A DNA stretch of 26,472 nucleotides from an uncultured Eubacteriales bacterium. GTDB taxonomy: Bacteria; Bacillota; Clostridia; Lachnospirales; Bianqueaceae. The DNA is taken from positions 1-26,472 of the forward strand of contig CABUPM010000021.1 of assembly GCA_902493345.1 (NCBI GenBank), given 5' to 3'. The notes below the pieces were generated by a model. The model was given only the letters and a program-made list of their open reading frames with translations, did not search any database and was not told the DNA's origin. Each line of letters starts with the position of its first letter. The first letter of the stretch is position 1. Position numbers and translations under genes: made by a program. Below are positions 9,224 through 16,089 of the stretch, in pieces.

Positions 9224-10984
9224 TTATGATTCCGGGTAGATATTGAGATAAGGCAGAATCTTCTCCAGTACCCGCGCCGCTACTTTCTGCGCCGGGGCAC
9301 TGCTGCCGCTCTTGGCTTCATCCAGAATGATCAGGATTCCCACCTCCGGGTCATCGATGGGCGCAAAGCCTACAAAGGATACAATGTATTTATTCTCCTC
9401 GTAATCGCCCTTTTCCGCTGTACCCGTCTTACCGCCGATACGGTATCCTTCCAGGGATACGCCGCCGCCGGTACCTTCTTCGACAACCGCTTCCATACCG
9501 CTTCGGATAATCGCGGAGGTCTCTGACGAGATGACCTGACGCAAAGTGCGTGTGCTGGTCTCGGAGATTACATTGCCCCGTTCATCCAGAATCTGCTTCA
9601 GCAGATGCGGCTGTACCAGATATCCGTCATTGACACAGGCGGATTCGGCCGTCAAAAGCTGAATCGGCGTCAGATTGAAGCCCTGTCCGAAGGAGGTCGT
9701 CGCCATCTCAACCGGCCCCAAAGTATCTTCATCGTATACCAACGACGCGGCGGAAGCCTCGTCCGGGAGGTCGATTCCGGTCAGCTGTCCGATTCCAAAA
9801 GCCTTCTGATAGGTATAATACGTACTGGCACTGACCATCTCACTGATCTTGATCATACCGATATTACAGGAATTTTCAATGATAGACCGGATGGTCTGTG
9901 TCCCGTGCGCTACATAGTAGGCGCACTTGAAGTTCTGATCATAGAACGTATAGGAAGCATTGCAGGTAAAGGTATCATACGCGCTGATCGATCCGGAATC
10001 CAGCGCTGCTGCCGCGAACACCGGCTTATAGGTTGAACCTGGCTGATAGGTTCCGGATACGGCGTAGTTATTCCAGACCATCGTCGGCAGAAAATCCGCT
10101 TCCGATCGCAGCTGTGTATGCTGGCTGGTCAGCCCGATCACTTTCTCCACATCGTTGAGGTCAAAGGTCGGATAGACAGCCATTCCATAGATCTCGCCCG
10201 TCTTGGGATTCATGATGATTCCGCAGGCTCTCAGACACTCTTCCTCCTGCATGGTCTGCGCCAGCGCCTGCTCCAGATAATACTGTACCGTCTGATCCAG
10301 AGTCAGCACCAGCGAATTTCCATTCTGCGCGTCCACGACCTCTTCCAGATAGTTGCCGTCTCCCGTCGATACGACCATCTTGCGTCCTGCCGTACCGGAC
10401 AGCTCCTCATCATACTCTCCTTCGATGCCATATACACCGTTAAAGCCAATCACCTGCGCCGCCAGCTCATGATTCGGATAGTCCCTTTCCTGAATCTCCT
10501 CATGCCATACGCCGACGATATCGCCGGATTCTTTCTTATCATCAATCAATGCCTTGATCGACTCAGAGATACTCCGTCCCTGTTTGAAACGTTCATACTG
10601 GCTGGAAGCATATTCGGCTCCCAGATATTTTTCCAATACCGAGGTATCCTTAATCCCCAGGATTTTGCACAGCTCCCGGATCGTGGACTGCTGCGTCACG
10701 GTATCCGCCGCCTGCAGCACCTTGGGATCGATGATCACATCATACACCCGCTCGCTCCTGGCCAGAACATTCTGATTCCGATCATAAATGGTTCCGCGCA
10801 GCGCGGCGATGGTACTGTCCTGCTGTGAGCCCTGCTGCTCCTGAATCGCCTGTTTATATTCCTCTCCGTGTACCGTCTGAATCCAGATAATCCGTCCGAA
10901 CAGCCCTGCGATCAGTGCCAGAATCAGGACGACCACTATCAAGAGCCTTGTTCGGTTGAGTTTTGTACCCTGCTGTTTTGCCAT
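9224..10984 (-). CDS. ftsI: Class B penicillin-binding protein, FtsI/PBP2B-type
   Basis: This is a septal-type transpeptidase, expected to work with FtsW in the divisome. The 586-residue product has one membrane anchor (about residues 13-32), the class B motif ALRGTIYDRN (about 61-70) and the three transpeptidase motifs S317-TYK, S372-CN and K519-TGT. No PASTA domain follows; the protein ends about 60 residues after KTG. The ATG is preceded by GAGGGGAAGAAC. It lies next to a second class B PBP; tandem PBPs in this place resemble the pbpB-spoVD pair of B. subtilis. A terminator-like hairpin lies just upstream, between it and ftsL. Assignment as FtsI rather than a second sporulation PBP is by position and lack of PASTA. 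Confidence 0.85.
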   Translation of the reverse strand: MAKQQGTKLNRTRLLIVVVLILALIAGLFGRIIWIQTVHGEEYKQAIQEQQGSQQDSTIAALRGTIYDRNQNVLARSERVYDVIIDPKVLQAADTVTQQSTIRELCKILGIKDTSVLEKYLGAEYASSQYERFKQGRSISESIKALIDDKKESGDIVGVWHEEIQERDYPNHELAAQVIGFNGVYGIEGEYDEELSGTAGRKMVVSTGDGNYLEEVVDAQNGNSLVLTLDQTVQYYLEQALAQTMQEEECLRACGIIMNPKTGEIYGMAVYPTFDLNDVEKVIGLTSQHTQLRSEADFLPTMVWNNYAVSGTYQPGSTYKPVFAAAALDSGSISAYDTFTCNASYTFYDQNFKCAYYVAHGTQTIRSIIENSCNIGMIKISEMVSASTYYTYQKAFGIGQLTGIDLPDEASAASLVYDEDTLGPVEMATTSFGQGFNLTPIQLLTAESACVNDGYLVQPHLLKQILDERGNVISETSTRTLRQVISSETSAIIRSGMEAVVEEGTGGGVSLEGYRIGGKTGTAEKGDYEENKYIVSFVGFAPIDDPEVGILIILDEAKSGSSAPAQKVAARVLEKILPYLNIYPES

Positions 10985-10997
10985 GTTCTTCCCCTCT

Positions 10998-11031
10998 AAA
11001 AAATACAGGCCTGGAAATCACTCTCCAGGCC
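10998..11031 (-). terminator. Terminator-like hairpin between ftsL and ftsI
   Basis: Minus-strand reading gives GGCCTGGA, an 8-base loop and TCCAGGCC (arms 11024-11031 and 11008-11015), followed four bases later by six T (10998-11003). This is the form of an intrinsic terminator inside an otherwise continuous operon. No clear promoter is visible between it and ftsI, so partial read-through (attenuation) or transcript processing is more likely than a full stop. Confidence 0.55.
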
Positions 11032-11039
11032 GTGTCAGA

Positions 11040-11552
11040 TCAGTCTTTTCCTCCGAATAAATGGAACCTTACCTGCGTGGGCTTGCGTACAGCCTCCTCC
11101 TGCATCTGCTGCACGGTATATCCATTATCAAGCGATCCCATCTGCGTGATCTCACTGCCCGTTGCCTCCCGCATTCCCAACGTTCCGGTCGCGTATTCGT
11201 ACAGCTCGGACAGTGTCATGTCTTCTGCCGTGCCGTTTTCCAGCACTGCCGTATTCTGTATCTGTTCCTGCAGCTGCTCCTGCATCTGTGCAAGTTTCTG
11301 TTTCGCTGTAAATAGCTGGCTGTATCCCGCGGCAATCATCAGCAGTCCGCCGGCTACCATAAGCACCGCTACCAACACTGTTGCACGTTTCCATAAGGGC
11401 AGGGATTTCTTGGTTACCTGCGGTGTCTTCTTCGGTGCGGGAGCTTTTGCGGGCGACGGTTCTTCCCTTAACGGCTGGTGTGCCAGATTACCGTCATACG
11501 ATGCTTCCGGCGCAAAATAATCAAACAACTCTTCCTGAGCTTCTGCCGGCAT
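11040..11552 (-). CDS. ftsL: FtsL-like cell division protein
   Basis: The 170-residue product has the FtsL layout: a cytoplasmic N-terminal tail rich in Pro, Ala and Lys, one membrane segment (about residues 55-76), and a Gln/Glu-rich heptad-like stretch (about 77-103, LFTAKQKLAQMQEQLQEQIQ) predicted as coiled coil. FtsL pairs with DivIC and DivIB to activate septal wall synthesis. FtsL proteins share little sequence, so the call rests on topology and on its fixed place between rsmH and the PBP genes. The ATG has GAGGAGGGGAG upstream. The product is longer than the roughly 120 residues of B. subtilis FtsL, with extra residues at both ends. Confidence 0.75.
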   Translation of the reverse strand: MPAEAQEELFDYFAPEASYDGNLAHQPLREEPSPAKAPAPKKTPQVTKKSLPLWKRATVLVAVLMVAGGLLMIAAGYSQLFTAKQKLAQMQEQLQEQIQNTAVLENGTAEDMTLSELYEYATGTLGMREATGSEITQMGSLDNGYTVQQMQEEAVRKPTQVRFHLFGGKD

Positions 11553-11568
11553 GGCCTGCTCCCCTCCT

Positions 11569-12501
11569 CTATACTCTTTCCGCGATCCGAAGCTTCGCGC
11601 TTCTGGACCTCGGATTGACTTCTATCTCTTCTGCGTCCGGTACGATGGGCTTTCTTGTGATCACCCGCACGACCGGTTTTTTCCCACAGATACATACCGG
11701 AAAATCCTTGGGGCATGTACAGGGGTTCTCCAGGCTGCGGAATGTCTGCTTGACAATCCGGTCCTCCAGAGAATGAAATGTTATAATACAGATCCGTCCG
11801 CCCGGCGCAAGATACTCCGCCATGGAACGAATCGACTTCTCCAGTATATCCAGCTCATGATTGACCTCAATCCGAAGCGCCTGAAAGGAACGCTTGGCCG
11901 GATGTGGCCCATCCTGACGCGCTCCCTTGGGAACCGCCTCTTTGATGATTCTGACCAGCTCGCCGGTTGTCTCAATGGGCTTTTGCTGCCTCTCTTTTGC
12001 GATAAACTCGGCAATCCGGGCGGACCATCTCTCTTCTCCGTATTCTGTCAGGATCCTCCGCAGCTCTTCCTCTGGATAGGTGTTGACCACATCCCTGGCC
12101 GTAAGCGGCGCGCGCTGATCCATCCGCATGTCCAGCTCCGCGTCCTGCATATAGGAAAAACCGCGTTCCCCATCATCCAGCTGTTTGGAAGATACTCCGA
12201 GATCCAGCAGCACCCCGTGTACTGCCTTCACTCCCAGAGTCTCCATAATCCCCGGGAAATTCTGAAAATTATCCCGCACAATGGTGACATTCTCAAACTC
12301 TCCCAGTTTTTCATATCCGTTTTTTACAGCGGCCTCATCCTGGTCGATCCCAATGAACCGTCCATCAGGTTCCAGCCGCCTGCACACCTCCAGTGCGTGA
12401 CCCGCGCCGCCCAATGTTCCATCCACGTAAACTCCGTCAGGACGGATCTTCAGGCCTTCGATACATTCGTTCTTCAGAACCGAAATATGTTTAAATTCCA
12501 C
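11569..12501 (-). CDS. rsmH: 16S rRNA (cytosine(1402)-N(4))-methyltransferase RsmH
   Basis: RsmH (MraW) methylates N4 of C1402 in the decoding centre of 16S rRNA using S-adenosylmethionine. The product shows the SAM loop YVDGTLGGAGHALEVC near the N terminus, DLGVSSKQLD, RGFSYMQDAELDMRMD, and ITFHSLEDRIVK in the C-terminal part, all characteristic. Two GTG starts are possible. The one at 12501 (protein beginning MEFKHISVL, about 310 residues) has AGGGTGAG at good spacing and fits the family's usual N terminus; the one at 12510 has GAGG with no spacer. No in-frame ATG fits. It lies 16 bases before ftsL. Confidence 0.95.
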   Translation of the reverse strand: MEFKHISVLKNECIEGLKIRPDGVYVDGTLGGAGHALEVCRRLEPDGRFIGIDQDEAAVKNGYEKLGEFENVTIVRDNFQNFPGIMETLGVKAVHGVLLDLGVSSKQLDDGERGFSYMQDAELDMRMDQRAPLTARDVVNTYPEEELRRILTEYGEERWSARIAEFIAKERQQKPIETTGELVRIIKEAVPKGARQDGPHPAKRSFQALRIEVNHELDILEKSIRSMAEYLAPGGRICIITFHSLEDRIVKQTFRSLENPCTCPKDFPVCICGKKPVVRVITRKPIVPDAEEIEVNPRSRSAKLRIAERV

Positions 12502-12534
12502 GTTTCTCACCCTCGTCTACTCTATCTCCGGTTC

Positions 12535-13014
12535 TTACAGTCCCAGCGCTCCCAATGTCTCCGTCCAGGCCTCGTCGTCCTCTTCGTCCTCGTCCGCTCC
12601 ATTGTAGCGCATCCACGCGTCGTAGTCCCACAGCTCAATGTGCTTGTCCATGCCGATCATCATCACGTTTTTATCGATTCCGGCATATTGCTTCAGATCC
12701 GAAACAATAGAGATCCGTCCCTGCTTGTCCAGGGCCGTACTCTGTGTATTGGAGAAAAACCTACGCTTGAATCTGCGGACACTCTCCTGACTATCCGATA
12801 CATCCTCCAGCTTGGCTTTCAGCTCTCCGAAATTCTCCTCCGGCCACAGGCACAAACACGGTTCCTTTCTACCCTTCGGATCCCACAAATTGGTGGTGAT
12901 ATAGAAATTATGACTCTGCGTCATGTCATTTCCAACAAGCTCCGGCCGGTATTCGGTCGGGATAATCAACCGTCCCTTATCGTCTACGGAATGGTTGTAC
13001 TTATTGCAGAACAT
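12535..13014 (-). CDS. mraZ: Transcriptional regulator MraZ
   Basis: MraZ is a small DNA-binding protein with two AbrB-like repeats that forms rings and represses the dcw operon that it heads. The 159-residue product carries the two repeat signatures, DDKGRLIIPTEYR near the N terminus and DKQGRISIVSDLK in the second half. It ends with an acidic tail (ADEDEEDDEAW). AAGGAGATGAGCGC precedes the ATG. Its promoter region contains five regularly spaced TGGAG boxes, strongly suggesting autoregulation. Confidence 0.95.
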   Translation of the reverse strand: MFCNKYNHSVDDKGRLIIPTEYRPELVGNDMTQSHNFYITTNLWDPKGRKEPCLCLWPEENFGELKAKLEDVSDSQESVRRFKRRFFSNTQSTALDKQGRISIVSDLKQYAGIDKNVMMIGMDKHIELWDYDAWMRYNGADEDEEDDEAWTETLGALGL

Positions 13015-13035
13015 GCGCTCATCTCCTTTCTATGT

Positions 13036-13080
13036 CTCCAATTGACTCCAGTTGGCTCCAACTGACTCCACCTGACTCCA
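13036..13080 (-). promoter_or_regulatory. MraZ operator: five TGGAG direct repeats at 10-bp period
   Basis: On the minus strand TGGAG occurs at 13076-13080, 13066-13070, 13056-13060, 13046-13050 and 13036-13040, each exactly 10 bases apart, with spacers TCAGG, TCAGT, CCAAC and TCAAT. MraZ is known to bind short direct repeats (TGGGN type with 5-base spacers in E. coli) just ahead of mraZ. The first box shares a base with the -10 hexamer, so bound MraZ would cover the start site. Confidence 0.88.
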
Positions 13081-13107
13081 TTATAACATAGATTCGTTCC
13101 TTTGCAA
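13080..13107 (-). promoter_or_regulatory. dcw operon promoter
   Basis: Minus-strand -35 TTGCAA (13102-13107), a 16-base spacer and a perfect -10 TATAAT (13080-13085). It is 66 bases upstream of the mraZ ATG and overlaps the TGGAG repeat array. Confidence 0.78.
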
Positions 13108-13111
13108 GCAC

Positions 13112-13149
13112 AAAAAAAGAACTTTTACATTTTTTTTGTAAAAGTTCTT
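13112..13149 (-). terminator. Intrinsic terminator after maf
   Basis: AAGAACTTTTAC and GTAAAAGTTCTT form a perfect 12-bp stem (13117-13128 and 13138-13149) around a 9-base loop. On the minus strand the stem runs into further T residues (13112-13116). The stem is A/T-rich, so efficiency may be modest. It separates the marR-maf unit from the dcw promoter just downstream. Confidence 0.72.
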
Positions 13150-13158
13150 ATATGCCTA

Positions 13159-13731
13159 TCACTCTTCAGAAAGAAGAAAGCGCGTGGCCTCTCTGGCCAG
13201 TCTCGCTATGGGAAGCCCCATAACATTATAATAATCTCCCTGAATCTGCCGGACAAGAAGCGCTCCCTTTCCCTGGATCCCGTAGCTTCCCGCTTTGTCC
13301 GCGTATTCTCCGGTATCCAGATAGGATTCGATCTCCGCCGCGCTCAGGGGATACATCTCCACCAGCGTCACATCCTGAAATACATGTTCCCGTCCCTGAT
13401 AACACAGGCAACAGCCGGTAACGACCTGATGCATCCGCCCGGAAAGCCCCTCCAGCATCTGCCGCGCTTCCGAACGGTCCCTCGGTTTGCCAAGCATCCT
13501 GCCGTCGATCATCACTCCTGTATCGCATCCGATAACAAGTGCCTCCGGATATTTCTCTGCCAAGTGTCTTGCCTTATGCAACGCCAGATACCCCGGTCCT
13601 TCGCTAACTGGCATCCCCTCCGGCAGCGTCTCATCGATATCGGCTGGCAGTACCGTGTACTCATCCAACCACCGTTTTAACAACTCACGCCTTCGAGGAG
13701 AGGCGGACGCAAGTATTACCTGTGTTCCCAT
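13159..13731 (-). CDS. maf: Maf-family nucleoside triphosphate pyrophosphatase
   Basis: Maf proteins hydrolyse dTTP, UTP and modified pyrimidine nucleotides to monophosphates, and have been linked to septum control in B. subtilis. The 190-residue product has the N-terminal LASASPRRRELL substrate loop, IGCDTGVMID with the catalytic aspartate (about residues 68-77), LGKPRD, and the C-terminal KAGSYGIQGKGALLV motif. The ribosome site AGGAGGTACAC overlaps the marR stop codon region; the gap is 9 bases, so it is co-transcribed with marR. It precedes the dcw promoter but is separated from it by a terminator. Confidence 0.94.
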   Translation of the reverse strand: MGTQVILASASPRRRELLKRWLDEYTVLPADIDETLPEGMPVSEGPGYLALHKARHLAEKYPEALVIGCDTGVMIDGRMLGKPRDRSEARQMLEGLSGRMHQVVTGCCLCYQGREHVFQDVTLVEMYPLSAAEIESYLDTGEYADKAGSYGIQGKGALLVRQIQGDYYNVMGLPIARLAREATRFLLSEE

Positions 13732-13740
13732 GTGTACCTC

Positions 13741-14175
13741 CTATTGCAAGTTCCGCTCCAGATTCTCCATCATTTTCTGATGGATTTTCTGCATCGTCTG
13801 AAGCTCTTCTTGACTTACGCCCTCAAACAGGATCTTCAGAAAACGCTCTCTGGTCTCATTACCGGCCGCAATCAGAGGATCTGCCGCAGGCGTCAGCTTG
13901 AGGCGCATCCCCCGCCGGTCCTTCTCATCATTCTGAACCTGAAGGTAGCCCCGCTTCTGAAGGAGATCCACCGCCTTGGATACATAGGACTTCGCCAGGA
14001 AACGCAGCTCCGAGACATCCGCCGCTTTATCATATTGCGGGTTGTTGTACAAAAACAGCAGCACGTCCATCTCCGGTTTCGTAACTCCCTGATTTCTGGC
14101 TGTCTCCGTCATCATACGGTTCAAAACTCGGTCGCTCTTTTGTACGGCAACCAATACCTCTGTAATTGGCCTCAT
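13741..14175 (-). CDS. MarR-family transcriptional regulator
   Basis: A 144-residue winged-helix protein of MarR type. The recognition region is about residues 48-77 (ADVSELRFLAKSYVSKAVDLL), followed by the wing with DEKDRRGMRLKLT, and flanked by N- and C-terminal dimerisation helices. MarR proteins are dimeric repressors usually released by small ligands and often control a neighbouring exporter. It lies downstream of a heterodimeric ABC exporter on the same strand, has AGGAGGAG before its ATG, and its own promoter is covered by a perfect inverted repeat. The ligand is unknown. Confidence 0.9.
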   Translation of the reverse strand: MRPITEVLVAVQKSDRVLNRMMTETARNQGVTKPEMDVLLFLYNNPQYDKAADVSELRFLAKSYVSKAVDLLQKRGYLQVQNDEKDRRGMRLKLTPAADPLIAAGNETRERFLKILFEGVSQEELQTMQKIHQKMMENLERNLQ

Positions 14176-14195
14176 CGCAAACTCCTCCTGCTTCG

Positions 14196-14229
14196 CCTTA
14201 TAATGGTTCTTCTCTGAACCATTATAAGG
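14196..14229. promoter_or_regulatory. Perfect 14-bp inverted repeat, probable MarR operator
   Basis: CCTTATAATGGTTC (14196-14209), 6-base spacer, GAACCATTATAAGG (14216-14229). The arms are perfectly complementary. The upstream copy contains the -10 hexamer of the marR promoter, and the repeat ends 20 bases before the marR ATG. No T-run follows, so it is not a usual terminator. Autorepression by the adjacent MarR protein is inferred. Confidence 0.78.
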
Positions 14230-14249
14230 TATTCTCGCAGAAAAGTCAA
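14221..14249 (-). promoter_or_regulatory. marR-maf promoter
   Basis: Minus-strand -35 TTGACT (14244-14249), 17-base spacer, -10 TATAAT (14221-14226), lying between the stop codon of the ABC gene and marR. It is near consensus and overlaps the inverted repeat. Confidence 0.78.
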
Positions 14250-14256
14250 GAAATTT

Positions 14257-16089
14257 TTATTCTGTAAATGCGTTTTCAACGCTCTCCTCCTGGTACTGTC
14301 TGGTATACAGGTTGTAGTAATAGCCCTTCTTCTCCATCAGTTCCAGATGGGTTCCGCGCTCCACAATCTGTCCATCCTTCATGACCAGAATCACGTCGGC
14401 CTGACGGATTGTAGACAAGCGGTGCGCAATGACAAAGGATGTCCGTCCCTTCATCAAATGTTCGATTGCGTCCTGAATCAGCTTCTCCGTCACGGTATCG
14501 ATCGAAGAGGTCGCCTCATCCAGTACAAAAATCCTCGGATCCGCCAGAATGGCTCTCGCGAAGGATAGCAGCTGCTTCTCACCGGTAGACAGAAGATCTC
14601 CTCCTTCTCCAACCTCGCTCTGATACCCTTTTTCCATACGGGCAATCACACCGTCCGCAGAAACACTCTTGACAGCCGCCTCAATCTCTTCCATTGTCGC
14701 ATCCGGTTTACCATACCGCAGATTCTCCAATACCGTCCCCGAAAAGAGGTGCGGAGACTGCAGTACATAACCGATATTGCTGTGCAGCCACAGCTGGGAC
14801 CGTTCTCTGGCATCCCGTCCGTCAATCAGAATCTGTCCGGATGTCGGCTCAAAGAATCGACAAACCAGATTTACCAGCGTAGACTTTCCGGCGCCCGTCT
14901 CTCCGACAATGGCCACGTTGGTTCCTTGCGGCACCTTCAGGTTAAAGTGCTCCAGAATATATTCGTCCCCATCCGGATACTTAAAGGAAACATCCCGGAA
15001 CTCTATATCTCCATGCAGCTCCTCCCAGTTCTCCCGTTTGGGCTCGAAGCTGTCCCCGTACTTCTCGATCACTTCCGGCGAGTCGGCAACATCAGATTCC
15101 GTCTCCATCAGACGAGTAAAACGCTCTACATTGACCTGTACCATGATCAGATCCGATATTGCGCGGACAATCCACTGAATCGGCTCCATCATACCCAACG
15201 CGTAGGACATGAATACAGAAAGTGTTCCCAGCTCAATCACCTGCTGCATCGTCACATATCCACCCTGCCACAATACCAACGCCAAAGCCAGATAGGAAGC
15301 AAAGGAGATCACCGAGGTAAAGAGTGCGCGAAAATGCGCCGCCCGAACGGAGGTATGCTTCATCTCCGCACTGGTTCGGTTGAAATCCTGCTCCATCTTA
15401 TCCTCTACCACAAGTGTCTTAGTGGTTTTGGCTCCGGTAATTCCTTCATTAAAATTACCTGTGATCCGAGAATTGATCTCACGGATCTTACGGTTCAAAA
15501 ACACCAGCTTCTTCTGGAAATATGCTGAAGCCAGCACGGTAAGTGGCACTACAACCAGCACCAGGAGCGCCAGACGCACATTGATCGACAGCATCACAAT
15601 AATCGCGCCGACCAGATAAGTCACATTCCAAACACCGTCCATCAGACTCCAGGAGACAAGGCCTCCGATTCTTCCCGTATCGCTCATGACCCGGGCATGA
15701 ATATATCCTACGCTGTTCTGGTTATAATACGAAAAGGACAAGGTCTGCAGATGGTTAAAACTCAATCGCTTCAGGTCTCTTCCGACATACATCTCGACCT
15801 CATTGGCCTGATAACAGGAGATAAAAGACATGATTACCTGTCCGAGCAGACAAACCACATAGCACGCTATAAAGACTCCCAAACCGTTCAAGGTCCCTTT
15901 GCCGATAAACTCATCCAGCGCGTACTGCTGGAACAGGGGCCATAAAATATCCACACTACTGGTCAAAAGTCCCAGCGCTACCATACTCAATATCGTATAC
16001 CGATAGGGCTTCAGATACGGCAAAAGCTTATTCAGTCCAAAATACGGCAGCGACACATAATCTTTATTTTCAACTTTATTATTACTCAT
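14257..16089 (-). CDS. ABC exporter half-transporter, consensus-Walker subunit
   Basis: This 610-residue protein has an N-terminal six-helix exporter membrane domain (about residues 30-320) fused to an ATPase domain. It shows Walker A GETGAGKST (396-404), a non-canonical signature LSTGE (500-504) and Walker B VLDEATSS with catalytic E525, then the IAHRLST switch. Its start overlaps the end of the upstream ABC gene by 8 bases, with its ribosome site (GAGGAGGGAAA) inside that gene, so the two very likely form a heterodimer of the BmrCD/TM287-288 type exporting drugs, lipids or peptides. The substrate cannot be told from sequence. Confidence 0.92.
   Translation of the reverse strand: MSNNKVENKDYVSLPYFGLNKLLPYLKPYRYTILSMVALGLLTSSVDILWPLFQQYALDEFIGKGTLNGLGVFIACYVVCLLGQVIMSFISCYQANEVEMYVGRDLKRLSFNHLQTLSFSYYNQNSVGYIHARVMSDTGRIGGLVSWSLMDGVWNVTYLVGAIIVMLSINVRLALLVLVVVPLTVLASAYFQKKLVFLNRKIREINSRITGNFNEGITGAKTTKTLVVEDKMEQDFNRTSAEMKHTSVRAAHFRALFTSVISFASYLALALVLWQGGYVTMQQVIELGTLSVFMSYALGMMEPIQWIVRAISDLIMVQVNVERFTRLMETESDVADSPEVIEKYGDSFEPKRENWEELHGDIEFRDVSFKYPDGDEYILEHFNLKVPQGTNVAIVGETGAGKSTLVNLVCRFFEPTSGQILIDGRDARERSQLWLHSNIGYVLQSPHLFSGTVLENLRYGKPDATMEEIEAAVKSVSADGVIARMEKGYQSEVGEGGDLLSTGEKQLLSFARAILADPRIFVLDEATSSIDTVTEKLIQDAIEHLMKGRTSFVIAHRLSTIRQADVILVMKDGQIVERGTHLELMEKKGYYYNLYTRQYQEESVENAFTE

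Noticed and set aside
11551..13065. Long plus-strand open frame (about 500 codons) opposite rsmH and mraZ
   Set aside because: It is antisense to two well-identified genes, has no family-like motif, and arises from the codon bias of the real genes.
14196..14229. The marR inverted repeat as an intrinsic terminator of the ABC operon
   Set aside because: No T-run follows on either strand and it overlaps a near-consensus promoter, so an operator is the better reading.
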